Assembly (NCBI RefSeq): GCF_000365305.1
Contig: NZ_CM001841.1
Coordinates: forward strand, 238,193-302,192
Direction of reading: 5' to 3'
From: Dickeya dianthicola NCPPB 453
GTDB taxonomy: Bacteria > Pseudomonadota > Gammaproteobacteria > Enterobacterales > Enterobacteriaceae
Length of the DNA: 64,000 nucleotides
Both the position numbers and the translations under genes were made by a program. This document shows positions 37,954-48,081 of the stretch, one piece after another (within the stretch, counting starts at the first letter, position 1; each line of letters opens with the position of its first letter). The notes below the pieces were generated by a model. The model worked only from the letters and a program-made list of their open reading frames with translations, searched no databases and was not told where the DNA came from.

Positions 37954-38453
37954 CTACAGCGGGTGATACCCCTGCCACTGCGGCGGCGATACGCGCCCGG
38001 TCGGGTTGGTGGTCAGGTGGATATGCCAGCGGTCCAGCAGGGTCAGCGGCAGGCAGTCGTCCACATCGCGCAGATCGTCCTTGTGCTGCTGAAATACCTC
38101 GGTCAGCAGCATCGCTTTGGCGCGCTGTTTAGCTTGTTCCGCATCCGGCGCCACGAATAGCCCGAACTGATGCACTTCCGCCGGGTGATGCGGCAGATAC
38201 CCGCCCATGTTGATAAACCAGAGTTTTTCCCGCCCATGAAACGGCTGACGGCTGAGCGTGATATCATAGCCGTCCGCCCACTGACAGGGGTGTAGCTATC
38301 GACGTGGACCTGGTTTTTATCGCCAAACCAGTTGGCTTTCAGCAAGGGAAATCCGTCTTGCGGGTGTTCCACCGCGGCGAACTGGACATCATGCAGTTCG
38401 ATGTTGGCGCCTTGGGCGCGTCCGCCCACGTAGTACATAAATAACGTTGTCAT
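37954..38453 (-). pseudogene. Frameshifted DUF1543 family gene
   Basis: Two overlapping minus-strand frames together encode one DUF1543-type protein of about 165 residues. The first (from ATG at 38453) gives MTTLFMYYVGGRAQGANIEL, VQFAAVEHP and WFGDKNQVHVDSYTPV. The second continues WADGYDITLSRQPFHGREK, INMGGYLPHHPAEVHQFGLF and DDLRDVDDCLPLTLLD to the stop at 37954. The switch falls near 38281-38295 and needs a single-base change, most simply loss of one base before TGGGCGG. No slippery sequence typical of programmed frameshifting is seen. It is either a recent pseudogene or a sequencing error. The function of the family is unknown. Confidence 0.75.
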
Positions 38454-38567
38454 GCGGGAACGGTCCTCTTTGGCTGTGGCTTGCGATTTCGCTGTGTTGT
38501 TGATTGCATAACGAAAAGATTACCTTAACCGCTTGTAAGACAAATTGATATCAATGGAAGACAGCAT

Positions 38568-39194
38568 ATGACACTGCATCTTTGGCTGGTTTACGCCGGC
38601 GTGATCACGGCGCTGATCGCCGTACCGGGGCCGTCGGCTCTGCTGAGTATGACGCACGGCCTGCGTTACGGACAGCGACGCGCGCTGGCGACCGTGCTGG
38701 GCGGCGCGACCGGTTCGCTGGTGCTGATGACGGCGTCTGCGCTGGGGCTCGGCGCGATTCTGGCCGCGTCGGCCACCGCGTTTTTGGCGTTAAAGGTGGT
38801 TGGTGCGGCGTACCTGATTTGGCTTGGCATTTCCGCCTGGCGGACGCGGGAAAGCACCCTGACGCCGTCGGTCGAGGTGGAGGCGATCGCGCCGGGGTTG
38901 CCGACGCTGTATCACCGCGGTTTTATGGTGGGGGTCAGCAATCCCAAAGACATCCTGTTCTTTGCCGCCTTGTTTCCTAATTTTATCGATACCAGCGCTC
39001 CGCAAGCGATGCAGTTCGCACTGCTGGCGCTCACCTGGGTGGTGCTGGATTGCAGCATCATGTTCAGCTACGCCTGCATGGGGAATCGTGTCTCCGCGCT
39101 GTTTGCCCACCCACGCCGCCTGCGGCTGTTCAACCGCGCCACCGGCACCCTGTTTATTTTCGCCGGCTCCGCGCTGGTGGCCTCAACCAAATAA
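38568..39194 (+). CDS. LysE/RhtB-family amino-acid exporter
   Basis: A 208-residue inner-membrane protein with about six hydrophobic helices. The family signature VPGPSALLSMTHGLRYG lies at about residues 18-34, followed by LKVVGAAYLIWLGISAWR and VGVSNPKDILFFAALFPNFID. Such proteins export amino acids or homoserine lactones; the substrate here is unknown. It is a single gene with its own leader (AGACAGC upstream of the ATG). Confidence 0.9.
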   Translation: MTLHLWLVYAGVITALIAVPGPSALLSMTHGLRYGQRRALATVLGGATGSLVLMTASALGLGAILAASATAFLALKVVGAAYLIWLGISAWRTRESTLTPSVEVEAIAPGLPTLYHRGFMVGVSNPKDILFFAALFPNFIDTSAPQAMQFALLALTWVVLDCSIMFSYACMGNRVSALFAHPRRLRLFNRATGTLFIFAGSALVASTK

Positions 39195-39196
39195 GA

Positions 39197-39216
39197 AAGG
39201 CACCGTAAGGTGCCTG
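39197..39216. terminator. Bidirectional terminator between the LysE-type gene and darP
   Basis: A short stem AGGCACC / GGTGCCT separated by GTAA lies between the two convergent genes. The tails are short, so efficiency is uncertain. Confidence 0.5.
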
Positions 39217-39223
39217 CCTGGTA

Positions 39224-39772
39224 TTACTCGACTTCCGCCAGTTCGCGTAAATACTGGAAAATCAGCCGGGCGGATTTGGACGGCTTGTTGGCGGCTTTTT
39301 CTTTTTGGGCGTTACGCACCAGTGAGCGCAGTTGCTGGCGGTCGGCCTGCGGATAAAGCGCGAGGATGTCCGGAACGGCGCCGTCGCCTTCGTTCACCAG
39401 CCGGTCGCGCAATTGCTCCAGTTTGTGGAACAGCGACACCTGCTGGTTGTGGCGGTTGCGCAGCTTGTCCAGCGCGGTCTGGATTGGCTCCGGGTCGCGG
39501 GCGCGCAGCATCTTGCCGATCAACTGCAACTGACGGCGGCGGCCTTCCTTGGTGATGCGCTGCGCCAGTTCAATCGCGGCGCGCAGGTCTTCATCCAGCG
39601 GGATGCGCTCCAGCGCGTTCTTACCCAGCTCAACCAGCTCGGCGCCCAGTGCTTTCAGGGCTTCGGCATCACGTTTGATTTCGCTTTTGCTGACCCAGAT
39701 TATCTCTTCGTCTTCATCGTCCTGGCTGGCGTCCGGGACGTCATCCTGCCAGTCTTCGGGATGTTTGTTCAT
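39224..39772 (-). CDS. darP: Ribosome biogenesis factor DarP (YjgA)
   Basis: A 182-residue mostly helical, highly charged cytoplasmic protein that associates with 50S precursors. The acidic N-terminus ([26 protein letters not shown]) and the C-terminal [12 protein letters not shown] are characteristic. The length matches E. coli YjgA (183). It is divergent from pmbA, the yjgA-pmbA neighbourhood of E. coli. Confidence 0.95.
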   Translation of the reverse strand: MNKHPEDWQDDVPDASQDDEDEEIIWVSKSEIKRDAEALKALGAELVELGKNALERIPLDEDLRAAIELAQRITKEGRRRQLQLIGKMLRARDPEPIQTALDKLRNRHNQQVSLFHKLEQLRDRLVNEGDGAVPDILALYPQADRQQLRSLVRNAQKEKAANKPSKSARLIFQYLRELAEVE

Positions 39773-39962
39773 CGTGGTTCCCCAATAAAAGAGGCTGATC
39801 CTATCAGGTTATGGGCTTTGTGCGAAATTGTCCGCCGATCCTGTTAGACTCAATCACAGACTACCTCATTTTAAGTCTGAGGTAAGGTGACGAATAGCAG
39901 GCGGACAGCATTCGTTGCATCATGGATTATCTGAATGTTTTCTTACTCATTATGGCAAATCG

Positions 39963-41303
39963 ATGACAATAATCACTCAGGTTGCAGAACAGCGCAAAGC
40001 GCTGGAACAGGCGGTATCGCAGGCGCTGGAACTGGCCCGTGCCGGTTCTGATGCGGCGGAAGTTGCCGTCACGAAAACAACGGGGATCAGCGTCAGTTCC
40101 CGATATGGTGAAGTTGAAAACGTCGAATTCAACAGTGACGGTGCGCTTGGCATCACCGTTTACTATCAGCAGCGCAAGGGCAGCGCGTCGTCCACCGATA
40201 TGAGCCCGGACGCCATTGCCCGCACGGTGCAGGCGGCGCTGGATATTGCCCGTTACACCTCGGTTGACCCGTGTTCTGGCCCGGCGGATAAGGATCTGCT
40301 GGCGTTTGAGGCGCCGGATCTGGACTTGTTCCATCCGGCGGAGCTGGATGCCGATCGCGGTATCGAGCTGGCCGCCGCCGCCGAACAGGCGGCGCTGAAA
40401 GCCGACAAACGCATTACCAACACCGAAGGCGGCAGTTTTAACAGCCACTATGGCATCAAGGTGTTCGGCAACAGCCACGGTATGCTGCAAAGCTATTGCT
40501 CCAGCCGTCATTCCATGTCGGTCAGCGTGATTGCCGAGCACAACGGCGATATGGAGCGTGATTACGCCTACACCATCGGCCGTGCGCTGGGCGACCTGAG
40601 CTCGCCGGCGTGGGTTGGTGAAGAGTGCGCCCGCCGTACGCTGGCGCGCCTGTCGCCGCGTAAACTGGCGACGATGGAGGCGCCGGTGATGTTTTCCGCC
40701 GAGGTGGCGACCGGGTTGTTTGGTCATCTGGTCGGCGCCATCAGCGGCAGCAGCGTCTACCGTAAATCCACCTTCCTGCTGGAGAGTCTCGGCAAACAGA
40801 TTCTGCCGGAATGGCTGACCATTCAGGAACTGCCGCATTTGCGCAAAGGGCTGGCATCGACCCCGTTCGACAGCGAAGGCGTTCGCACCGAGCAACGCGA
40901 TATCGTCAAAGAGGGCGTACTGCAAACCTGGCTGTTGACCACCTATGCCGGGCGTAAACTGGGCATGAAGAGCACCGGCCATGCCGGCGGGATTCATAAC
41001 TGGCGCATTGCCGGGCGCGGGCTGGATTTTGACGGCATGCTGAAGGAAATGGGCACCGGGTTGTTGGTCACCAGTCTGATGGGGCAGGGCGTGAGCGCCA
41101 TAACCGGGGATTATTCCCGCGGCGCTGCCGGATTCTGGGTGGAAAACGGCGAAATTCAGTATCCGGTGAGCGAAATCACCATCGCCGGCAACCTGAAAGA
41201 TATGCTGCGCAACATGGTGACCATCGGCGATGATATCGAAACGCGCAGCAACATCCAGTGCGGCTCGGTCTTGTTGCCGTCGATGAAGATTGCCGGGGTA
41301 TAA
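39963..41303 (+). CDS. pmbA: Metalloprotease subunit PmbA/TldE
   Basis: A 446-residue partner of TldD; TldE itself lacks the HExxxH zinc motif but completes the protease. Near-identical stretches to E. coli PmbA are visible ([23 protein letters not shown]-type start; [33 protein letters not shown]). The ATG at 39963 ([18 protein letters not shown]) is chosen by alignment; its ribosome-binding site is weak. The chromosomal separation from tldD is normal for enterobacteria. Confidence 0.95.
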   Translation: MTIITQVAEQRKALEQAVSQALELARAGSDAAEVAVTKTTGISVSSRYGEVENVEFNSDGALGITVYYQQRKGSASSTDMSPDAIARTVQAALDIARYTSVDPCSGPADKDLLAFEAPDLDLFHPAELDADRGIELAAAAEQAALKADKRITNTEGGSFNSHYGIKVFGNSHGMLQSYCSSRHSMSVSVIAEHNGDMERDYAYTIGRALGDLSSPAWVGEECARRTLARLSPRKLATMEAPVMFSAEVATGLFGHLVGAISGSSVYRKSTFLLESLGKQILPEWLTIQELPHLRKGLASTPFDSEGVRTEQRDIVKEGVLQTWLLTTYAGRKLGMKSTGHAGGIHNWRIAGRGLDFDGMLKEMGTGLLVTSLMGQGVSAITGDYSRGAAGFWVENGEIQYPVSEITIAGNLKDMLRNMVTIGDDIETRSNIQCGSVLLPSMKIAGV

Positions 41304-41323
41304 GGCTTATTTTCATCCGCGTT

Positions 41324-41352
41324 GACTGCCCGGTTATTCAGGGCAGTCGTTT
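41324..41352. terminator. Terminator between pmbA and rnk
   Basis: An 8-bp stem GACTGCCC (41324-41331) / GGGCAGTC (41341-41348) with a 9-nt loop lies between these convergent genes and is followed by GTTTGG on the plus strand. The weak tail makes it a moderate terminator. Confidence 0.6.
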
Positions 41353-41369
41353 GGCGTATTTCGCCGCTA

Positions 41370-41780
41370 TCAGCGGTGGTATTCACCTGCTGCTTCCGGC
41401 TGGTAGAGCAGTTCCATCACTTCAATCCGCGTTTCTTCGCCATTCGGCAACGGCCAGTCAATACTGTTGCCGACGTGCATGCCGAGCAGCGCAGCCCCCA
41501 ACGGCGCCATGACCGAAATCTGTTCCCGGCTGTCTTTCAGGCTGGCCGGATAGACCAGCGTGCGGATATGTTCTTCCGTCGTGAGCAGGTCGCGGAACCG
41601 AACCCGGCTGTTCATGGTGACCACATCCCCCGGAATCTCGACCGGCTGGACGATATCCGCCCGATCCAGTTCCTCGCTCAGGGCCTGTGCCACTGTTGTA
41701 TCGGCAAAAGCGGGTTGCTCCAGCAGCGCATCCAGGCGTTCGGCATCCAGCTCGCTAATCGTCAGGTGCGGTTTATCCAT
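41370..41780 (-). CDS. rnk: Nucleoside diphosphate kinase regulator Rnk
   Basis: A 136-residue cytoplasmic GreA-like protein that binds RNA polymerase and affects nucleoside diphosphate kinase levels. An N-terminal helical part precedes the C-terminal FKBP-like domain ([35 protein letters not shown]). The ATG at 41780 gives exactly the E. coli length; GGAGAAAC lies upstream. It is a single gene convergent with pmbA. Confidence 0.94.
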   Translation of the reverse strand: MDKPHLTISELDAERLDALLEQPAFADTTVAQALSEELDRADIVQPVEIPGDVVTMNSRVRFRDLLTTEEHIRTLVYPASLKDSREQISVMAPLGAALLGMHVGNSIDWPLPNGEETRIEVMELLYQPEAAGEYHR

Positions 41781-41959
41781 ATGTTTCTCCAGTTTTTGCA
41801 ATAACTGATAACAACACCCCCGCCGCGAAGGGTAGGGCATACGTTAATCCGATGGTAGCAGGGATGCCGGAAACTTACCGCATAAAAACGTACCGCATAA
41901 AAAGGAAGGGACTGGGATCACGAATGGCGACTTACTCCAGCAGGAGGGAATACGACAGA

Positions 41960-42232
41960 TTAATCTTCGTCAAACCCGGCTTCAAACAGCTGAATGACCG
42001 CCGCCAGCGCCTGTTCTTCATCCTGCCCGGTGGCTTCCACTTCGATATGGCGGCCTTTGGCCGAATCCAGCATCAGCATGGCGATGACGCTGCTGGCGTC
42101 GGCTTCGGTGCCGCTTTCGTTGCGCAGCAACACCGCGGCGTCAAAGCTTTGCACCAGCTCGAACAGTTTCATCGCCGGGCGGGCATGCATCCCTAAGCGG
42201 TTTTTCACTTCAACGGTTTGCCTGACGGTCAT
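41960..42232 (-). CDS. ptsO: Nitrogen PTS phosphocarrier protein NPr
   Basis: A 90-residue HPr-like carrier that passes phosphate from EI-Ntr to PtsN. The active histidine is His16 ([13 protein letters not shown]), and the serine region ([16 protein letters not shown]) is present. It is the last gene of the rpoN-hpf-ptsN-rapZ-ptsO operon and overlaps rapZ by 4 bp, the same as in E. coli. Confidence 0.97.
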   Translation of the reverse strand: MTVRQTVEVKNRLGMHARPAMKLFELVQSFDAAVLLRNESGTEADASSVIAMLMLDSAKGRHIEVEATGQDEEQALAAVIQLFEAGFDED

Positions 42233-43083
42233 GATTTGCGTTTTTCCAGCGTACGGTGGCGCGACTGCACGTTTTTGCCACGGGAGCGAAAGTAATCCGC
42301 CAGTTGTTCGGCGATATAGACAGAACGGTGCTTACCGCCGGTACAGCCGATGGCGACGGTAAGATAGCTGCGGTTGTTGGTTTCCAGCATCGGCAGCCAC
42401 AGTTCCAGGTAGCTGCGGGTCTGATAGATGAAGTTGTGGACTTCGGTGTGCCGGTCAAGAAACGCGGCCACCGGTTTATCCAGACCTGTCATCGGACGCA
42501 GTTTCGGGTCCCAGTGCGGGTTAGGCAGAAAACGCACGTCAAACACGTAGTCCGCGTCAATCGGGATGCCGTGCTTGTAACCGAATGACTCGAACACCAT
42601 CGTCAGTTCGCGCTCGCGTTTGCCCAGTAAACGGGTGCGCAGCATTTCCGCCAGCTCGTGTACCGACATTTCCGAGGTATCGATGATCAGGTCGGCGCGG
42701 GAGCGCAGCGGCTCCAGCAGATCGTTTTCTTCATCGATAGCGCTTTCCAGCGACAGGTTTTTGCTGGAAAGCGGATGCAGGCGACGGGTGTCGCTGTAAC
42801 GCCGAATCAGCGTATTGCGATCGGCGTCCAGAAACAGCAGTTGGGGAGAAAAACTCTGGGGCAGGCGGGTCAGGGCATGTTCCAGCACTTCCGGCGTTTC
42901 CGGCAGGTTGCGCACGTCAATGCTGACCGCCGCGGAGATATTCCGTTCCGCCAGCGTGTGCGCCAGCTCGGGCAACAGCACCACCGGCAGGTTATCCACA
43001 CAATAGAAACCCATGTCTTCCAGCGCGCGCAAGGCTACGGATTTCCCCGAACCTGAACGACCACTGACAATCATCAGCACCAT
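42229..43083 (-). CDS. rapZ: RNase adapter protein RapZ
   Basis: A 284-residue protein that binds the small RNA GlmZ and guides it to RNase E, thereby adjusting glucosamine-6-phosphate synthase. It shows the Walker A motif [11 protein letters not shown] (residues 8-18), Walker B-like IIDTSEMS and the C-terminal RNA- and GlcN6P-binding domain with [19 protein letters not shown]. The length equals E. coli RapZ. It lies between ptsN and ptsO. Confidence 0.98.
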   Translation of the reverse strand: MVLMIVSGRSGSGKSVALRALEDMGFYCVDNLPVVLLPELAHTLAERNISAAVSIDVRNLPETPEVLEHALTRLPQSFSPQLLFLDADRNTLIRRYSDTRRLHPLSSKNLSLESAIDEENDLLEPLRSRADLIIDTSEMSVHELAEMLRTRLLGKRERELTMVFESFGYKHGIPIDADYVFDVRFLPNPHWDPKLRPMTGLDKPVAAFLDRHTEVHNFIYQTRSYLELWLPMLETNNRSYLTVAIGCTGGKHRSVYIAEQLADYFRSRGKNVQSRHRTLEKRKS

Positions 43084-43228
43084 CTGGCGACTCCCCTGGC
43101 AGCGGGATGGTGAATGTCTACCGCCACAGTTAGCTAACTTCGTTTTCCCGGCCGGGCCGGCATCCTGTCAGGCTCGCGCCTGCTGTCTACGTGTTGTGGA
43201 TAGCCACCGAAACCGGCGTCGCCAGCCG

Positions 43229-43717
43229 TCAGGGCTGGTCGGACAGGTCCGCTTCCGTCATGATCTGATACAGCTCTTCGTCGCTTTGGGCGGCGCGCAG
43301 CCGCTTGCACACGGTTTTATCCGCCAGCCGTTTGGCGACGAGCGACAAAGTATGTAAATGGGTTTTACATTGTTCAGTGGGAACCAGCAAGGCAAAAAGT
43401 AGATCGACCGGCTGGTTGTCGATGGCGTCAAAGGCGATCGGCTGCTCCAGTTGGATAAAGACGCCAACCGCGCCCAGCGTATTCTCGTCTTCCAGTTTGC
43501 CGTGCGGAATGGCGATACCATTGCCGATACCGGTGCTGCCCATACGTTCTCGGGTCAGAATCGCTTCAAACACCATCTGCGGCGGCAGGTTGAGCTGTCT
43601 GGCGGCCAGTTCACTGATGATTTCCAGTGCGCGCTTTTTGCTCTGACAGTGGACGGCGCTACGCGTACACTCCTTACGGAGAACGGCGCTAAGTTGCATA
43701 ACGGGCTCGTTGTTCAT
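43229..43717 (-). CDS. ptsN: PTS IIA-like nitrogen regulatory protein PtsN
   Basis: A 162-residue EIIA-Ntr whose phosphorylation state controls potassium uptake and phosphate sensing. The phosphorylated histidine is His72 (GIGNGIAIPHGK). SKKRALEIISELAA and PVDLLFALLVP are family segments. The ATG at 43717 (MNNEPVMQLS) aligns with E. coli; an ATG 21 nt further upstream is in frame but not conserved. It lies between hpf and rapZ. Confidence 0.97.
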   Translation of the reverse strand: MNNEPVMQLSAVLRKECTRSAVHCQSKKRALEIISELAARQLNLPPQMVFEAILTRERMGSTGIGNGIAIPHGKLEDENTLGAVGVFIQLEQPIAFDAIDNQPVDLLFALLVPTEQCKTHLHTLSLVAKRLADKTVCKRLRAAQSDEELYQIMTEADLSDQP

Positions 43718-43809
43718 GATACGTTCACTTAACGACACTGTTGCCTTCGGTTACCGGCCCGCCATCATACAGCAGGCCGGTTGCTGTCCCTGCACCTGAA
43801 ACGGCAAAG

Positions 43810-44097
43810 TCAGTGCTGTTTCAGTTTATCCTTATGTTTGTTTAACTGTCTTGCCAGCTTGTCGATCAACAGATCGATGGCGGCATACATATCGTCCGCT
43901 TCCGATGTGGCATGCAGCTCACCTCCGTTGACGTGGATGGTGGCATCCGCAATGTGCAGGATCTTTTCCACTTTCAATACCACGTACACCTGATTGATAC
44001 GATCAAAGTATTGCTCAAGTTTGGCGAATTTTAACGTCACGAATTCGCGCAGAGCATCCGTAATGTCGACGTGGTGTCCGGTAATGTTAAGCTGCAT
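43810..44097 (-). CDS. hpf: Ribosome hibernation promoting factor HPF (short form)
   Basis: A 95-residue protein that binds the 30S decoding region and helps form inactive 100S ribosomes in stationary phase. The sequence MQLNITGHHVDITDALREFV and the basic C-terminal KLARQLNKHKDKLKQH are characteristic of the short form. It lies 24 bp after rpoN. Confidence 0.97.
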   Translation of the reverse strand: MQLNITGHHVDITDALREFVTLKFAKLEQYFDRINQVYVVLKVEKILHIADATIHVNGGELHATSEADDMYAAIDLLIDKLARQLNKHKDKLKQH

Positions 44098-44121
44098 ATC
44101 GTCTTCCTTCTCATGTAGGGG

Positions 44122-45555
44122 TCAAACCAGCTGTTTACGCTGGTTTGACGGCGGGATAGATAAAGACTCTCGATACTTGGCGACGGTACGGCGGGCCACA
44201 ATGATTCCCTGTTCGGAAAGCAGTGAGGTCAGCTTGCTGTCGCTCAGCGGTTTAGCGGGGTTTTCCGCTGCAATGAGTTTTCTTACCAGCGCGCGGATGG
44301 CGGTGGACGATGCCTCGCCTCCGTTGTCGGTGCTGACGTGGCTGGAAAAGAAATACTTCAGCTCAAAAATACCGCGCGGGCTATGCAGAAATTTCTGGGT
44401 CGTCACGCGGGAAATGGTTGACTCGTGCATGTCCACGGCCTGGGCGATATCCGCCAGCACCATAGGTTTCATGAATTCTTCGCCGTGTTCGAAGAACGCC
44501 TGCTGTTGTTCCACAATGCAGCGGGTAACCTTCAGCAGGGTATCGTTACGGCTTTCCAGGCTCTTGATGAGCCAGCGGGCTTCCTGCAGATGGCTGCGGA
44601 TGAACTGACCATCGCTGTCGTTGCGCGCGCTGCTGCCGAGCGCGGCGTATTGCTGGTTGATCTGTAGCCGCGGCACGCTGTCGGTATTGAGTTCCACCGT
44701 CCAGTGGCCCTGAATTTTACGCACCAGCACATCCGGAATGACATACTCGGACTCGCCGGTGTTGATCGACTGCCCCGGGCGCGGATCCAGCGACTGGATC
44801 AACGCCAGCGATTCTTTTAGCACCTCTTCTTTGAGACGGCTGGTGCGGATCAGGGTGCGGAAGTCATGGTTGGCGAGCAGGTTGAGGTATTCGCTGACGA
44901 TGAGCCTGGCCTCGGCCAGACGGGGAATGCTATTGTCGAACTGCGATAGCTGCACCAGCAGGCATTCGCGCAAATCGCGGGCGGCCACGCCGACAGGGTC
45001 AAAGCGCTGTACGCGCTTGAGCACCGCTTCCACTTCTTCCAGCGTCACCTCGTCATTACCGATGCTCTCGCGGATATCATCCAGCGATACGGTCAGGTAG
45101 CCGGTGTTATCCACCGCGTCCACGATAGAGGTGGCGATGGCGGAATCCGTGTCGGAAAACGGCGTCAGTTCCACCTGCCACATCAGGTAATCTTGCAGCG
45201 TCTGGGTGGTTTCACCCTGATAGACCGGCAGCTCTTCGTCGCGGTAGTCAGTGCTGGTGCCGGACGGCGTGCCGGCGGTGTAGATTTCATCCCAGGCGGC
45301 GTCGAGCGGTAGCTCGTCGGGCATATCCTTCTGCTCCAGCGCTTCGCGGGTATCCAGCGTTTCGCTGTCGCTGCTTTCCTGGGTTTCCACTTCGTCATGA
45401 ATATCGGCCTGCTCCAGCAACGGGTTGCTTTCCAGCGCCTGTTGGATTTCCTGCTGGAGTTCAAGCGTGGACAACTGCAGCAGGCGGATGGCCTGCTGTA
45501 ACTGCGGTGTCATAGCCAGTTGCTGGCTGAGCCTGAGTTGCAAACCTTGCTTCAT
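44122..45555 (-). CDS. rpoN: RNA polymerase sigma-54 factor RpoN
   Basis: A 477-residue alternative sigma factor needing NtrC-type activators. The Gln/Leu-rich region I ([20 protein letters not shown]) starts the protein, region II is acidic (about residues 50-110), and the C-terminus has the helix-turn-helix and the RpoN box [10 protein letters not shown]. The length equals E. coli RpoN. It heads the PTS-Ntr operon and lies downstream of lptB as usual. The aap promoter at 4.4 kb is a likely target. Confidence 0.98.
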   Translation of the reverse strand: MKQGLQLRLSQQLAMTPQLQQAIRLLQLSTLELQQEIQQALESNPLLEQADIHDEVETQESSDSETLDTREALEQKDMPDELPLDAAWDEIYTAGTPSGTSTDYRDEELPVYQGETTQTLQDYLMWQVELTPFSDTDSAIATSIVDAVDNTGYLTVSLDDIRESIGNDEVTLEEVEAVLKRVQRFDPVGVAARDLRECLLVQLSQFDNSIPRLAEARLIVSEYLNLLANHDFRTLIRTSRLKEEVLKESLALIQSLDPRPGQSINTGESEYVIPDVLVRKIQGHWTVELNTDSVPRLQINQQYAALGSSARNDSDGQFIRSHLQEARWLIKSLESRNDTLLKVTRCIVEQQQAFFEHGEEFMKPMVLADIAQAVDMHESTISRVTTQKFLHSPRGIFELKYFFSSHVSTDNGGEASSTAIRALVRKLIAAENPAKPLSDSKLTSLLSEQGIIVARRTVAKYRESLSIPPSNQRKQLV

Positions 45556-45604
45556 AACGTGAGCTAACTTCCTTTTTGAATGATCAACCTAAAACATGAC
45601 GTTA

Positions 45605-46330
45605 TCAGAGTCGGAAGCCTTCGCCCAGATAGACTCGTTTTACCTGCTCATTCGCCAGTATATCCATCGGTGAGCCGTGGGCAATAAGCTGGCCCTGACT
45701 AACGATATAAGCACGCTCACAGACATCGAGCGTTTCGCGAACGTTATGGTCGGTAATCAATACGCCGAGCCCACTATCGCGCAAATGCTCAATGATTTTT
45801 TTGATGTCGATGACCGAAATCGGGTCTACCCCCGCAAAGGGTTCGTCCAGCAGGATGAATTTGGGGTTGGCGGCCAGCGCCCGGGCGATTTCCACCCGGC
45901 GGCGTTCGCCACCGGACAGCGATTGTCCCAAACTATCGCGCAGGTGAACAATATGAAACTCTTCCATCAGTTCGTTGGCGCGATCCTGCTGCTGTTCACG
46001 GGTCAGATCTTTTCTGATTTCCAGCACCGCCATCAGGTTGTCGTAGACGCTCAGACGCCGGAAAATCGAGGCTTCCTGCGGCAGGTAACCGATGCCGCGG
46101 CGGGCGCGATCGTGCAGCGGCAGCAGGCTGATGTCCTCATCGTCGATCACGATGCGGCCTTCGTCGCGCGGGACGATACCGACAACCATGTAAAAGGTGG
46201 TGGTCTTCCCGGCCCCGTTGGGCCCGAGCAGCCCGACGATTTCGCCCGAATTCACATTCAGGCTGACGTTTTCCACCACTTTGCGGCCTTTATACGCCTT
46301 GGCCAGATTTTCGGCGATTAGTGTTGCCAT
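45605..46330 (-). CDS. lptB: LPS export ABC transporter ATPase LptB
   Basis: A 241-residue cytoplasmic ATPase that, with LptF/LptG, extracts lipopolysaccharide from the inner membrane. It has Walker [10 protein letters not shown] (about residues 36-44), signature [15 protein letters not shown] and Walker [14 protein letters not shown]. The length equals E. coli LptB. It lies between lptA and rpoN in the conserved operon. Confidence 0.98.
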   Translation of the reverse strand: MATLIAENLAKAYKGRKVVENVSLNVNSGEIVGLLGPNGAGKTTTFYMVVGIVPRDEGRIVIDDEDISLLPLHDRARRGIGYLPQEASIFRRLSVYDNLMAVLEIRKDLTREQQQDRANELMEEFHIVHLRDSLGQSLSGGERRRVEIARALAANPKFILLDEPFAGVDPISVIDIKKIIEHLRDSGLGVLITDHNVRETLDVCERAYIVSQGQLIAHGSPMDILANEQVKRVYLGEGFRL

Positions 46331-46345
46331 GGGTTAGCGCGTTAC

Positions 46346-46924
46346 TCACTGTTGTTTGGTGGGCTTGCCGGTGTTGCCGCCGGGCTTGGCACCGTTCTGG
46401 GCGCCTTTGTCCTGCAACTGCGTCGGGACCAGCACGGTGGTGACGCGTTTGCCTTTGTCGCTGAATGCTTCCATCTGCTGCTGTTGCACCAGATAAGTGA
46501 TGCGGTCACCCTTGACGTTACTGTCCAGCTGTTCCAGATAGGCGTCGCCGGTCAGAATGACCAGCTGTTTGTCCATTTCGTAACGCATTTTCTGAGAATG
46601 GCCTTTAACCGGCTTGCCGTTGTCCTGCATCTGATAGAAGGTAGCCGGGTTGCCGTAGCCCTCGATCACTTCATGGCCCTGTTGGCCGTTAGGACGGGTG
46701 ACCACAACTTTGTCGGCCTGCGCTTTTATCGATCCCTGCGTGACGATAACGTTGCCGATGAACGTCACCACATTGCCCTGCATGTCCAGCGCCTGCTGAT
46801 CGGAGGTGATGTGGATGGGTTGATCGGTGTCGCCGGTCAGCGCCAGTGCTGGAATACTGACGGCAAAAAGCGAGCTGGCGATCAGAATGCTGTGTAAGAC
46901 ATTAATTTTTTGGTTGGATTTCAT
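46346..46924 (-). CDS. lptA: Lipopolysaccharide transport periplasmic protein LptA
   Basis: A 192-residue periplasmic bridge protein carrying LPS from LptC to LptD. A signal peptide (cleavage near residue 28, after PALA) precedes the beta-jellyroll domain with TDQPIHITSDQQALDMQGNV and KADKVVVTRP-type strands. The C-terminal tail is Gly/Lys/Gln-rich. Its start lies 23 bp inside the 3' end of lptC. Confidence 0.96.
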   Translation of the reverse strand: MKSNQKINVLHSILIASSLFAVSIPALALTGDTDQPIHITSDQQALDMQGNVVTFIGNVIVTQGSIKAQADKVVVTRPNGQQGHEVIEGYGNPATFYQMQDNGKPVKGHSQKMRYEMDKQLVILTGDAYLEQLDSNVKGDRITYLVQQQQMEAFSDKGKRVTTVLVPTQLQDKGAQNGAKPGGNTGKPTKQQ

Positions 46925-47471
46925 AATAGGATTTTACCTTATCGATCAACTCAGCGGTTTTGCTGCGCAGATTCCCGCGCATTTTCAGTCCGTTAGAGGT
47001 AAAGTTGACACCATACAAAGTGACTTCGTCATCCGACGTCACGTCCTGCGTAACCAGATTTATCTGCGCATTATCCGTTTTAATTCGTTCCAACTGCGAG
47101 TCGTTGGTCAGGCTGTTGACCTCGACATGACCGTACAGATACAACAGGCGATCTTTCGTCAGTTTGGCGCGATCAGCCCGTACCGACCAGGTGGCGATGG
47201 CTTGTTCATTGAACATGGTCGCCACCGGTTGGGTAAACCAGCTTACCTGGTCGGTGTTGTAGTGCTCCGCTTTTTCGGCCGCCAGTTTGTAACTCAGCTT
47301 GCCGGTCGGGTCATACACCACAGTAATATTTTGCTGCATGGTATAGGCCGGATCGTTATTTTGCACTTCCGTCGGCCCGTTTCCCGTATGCGGGTTTGTC
47401 AGATTTAACCCGATCAGCACCAGCGCAATCAATGCCAGCAACAGCGTTAGCCAGCGTTTTGTTTTACTCAT
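46902..47471 (-). CDS. lptC: LPS export system protein LptC
   Basis: A 189-residue bitopic inner-membrane protein linking LptB2FG to LptA. One N-terminal helix (residues 6-24) is followed by a periplasmic jellyroll; YKLAAEKAEHY and LYLYGHVEVNSLT are family segments. It overlaps kdsC by 4 bp and lptA by 23 bp. Confidence 0.96.
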   Translation of the reverse strand: MSKTKRWLTLLLALIALVLIGLNLTNPHTGNGPTEVQNNDPAYTMQQNITVVYDPTGKLSYKLAAEKAEHYNTDQVSWFTQPVATMFNEQAIATWSVRADRAKLTKDRLLYLYGHVEVNSLTNDSQLERIKTDNAQINLVTQDVTSDDEVTLYGVNFTSNGLKMRGNLRSKTAELIDKVKSYYEIQPKN

Positions 47472-48034
47472 ATCGACAGCCCTTTGGCGAAATCCAGTTT
47501 ACCCTGCGCCAGCAGAATAAGATCGCAAATCTCTCTGACCGCGCCGCGGCCGCCGGCGATGCGCGTCACATAGTGCGCTCTGGGCAGCAGCAACGGATGG
47601 GCATCGGCCACCGCGACGCTCAACCCTGTCTCGGCCATCACCGGCCAGTCGATCAGATCATCGCCGATGTAGGCAACCTGGCCGGCGGTGAGCGACAGTG
47701 TATCCAACAGTTCGCGGAAGGCCAAAAGCTTATCCGATTGTCCCTGATATAGATGGCGGATACCCAGCGTCTGGCAGCGGTCGACCAGCAACTGCGACGA
47801 ACGGCCGGTGATAATCGCCACATCGACGTCGGACGTTAGCAGGCAGCGAATACCGTAGCCGTCGCGTACGTTGAAGGCTTTCAGTTCTTCGCCCTGATTT
47901 CCCATGTAGATCAGGCCGTCGGAGAGTACGCCGTCGACATCGCAGATTAACAGACGGATGTCGCGGGCGCGTTGCATCACCTGGGTATCGACAGGCCCGT
48001 AACAGGTATCGGTTTGCGGCCGGATTTCACTCAT
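47468..48034 (-). CDS. kdsC: 3-deoxy-D-manno-octulosonate 8-phosphate phosphatase KdsC
   Basis: A 188-residue HAD-family phosphatase releasing Kdo from Kdo-8-phosphate for LPS inner-core synthesis. The nucleophile motif is LLICDVDGVLSDG (about residues 31-43); the later loop GDDLIDWPVM supplies the metal-binding aspartates. The length equals E. coli KdsC (188). It lies between kdsD and lptC. Confidence 0.97.
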   Translation of the reverse strand: MSEIRPQTDTCYGPVDTQVMQRARDIRLLICDVDGVLSDGLIYMGNQGEELKAFNVRDGYGIRCLLTSDVDVAIITGRSSQLLVDRCQTLGIRHLYQGQSDKLLAFRELLDTLSLTAGQVAYIGDDLIDWPVMAETGLSVAVADAHPLLLPRAHYVTRIAGGRGAVREICDLILLAQGKLDFAKGLSI

Positions 48035-48081
48035 TCACACATATCCTTGGTTTTTCATTCTGCGGCGTGCGCACGTCAGGC

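Noticed and set aside
38270-38310. Programmed ribosomal frameshift in the DUF1543 gene
   Set aside because: No slippery heptamer or downstream pseudoknot was seen, and related proteins are read in one frame; a simple mutation or sequencing error is more likely.
39863-39883. Short inverted repeat ACCTCA/TGAGGT between darP and pmbA as an operator
   Set aside because: Only 6 bp per arm in a divergent intergenic region; such repeats occur often by chance and no regulator is known to match.
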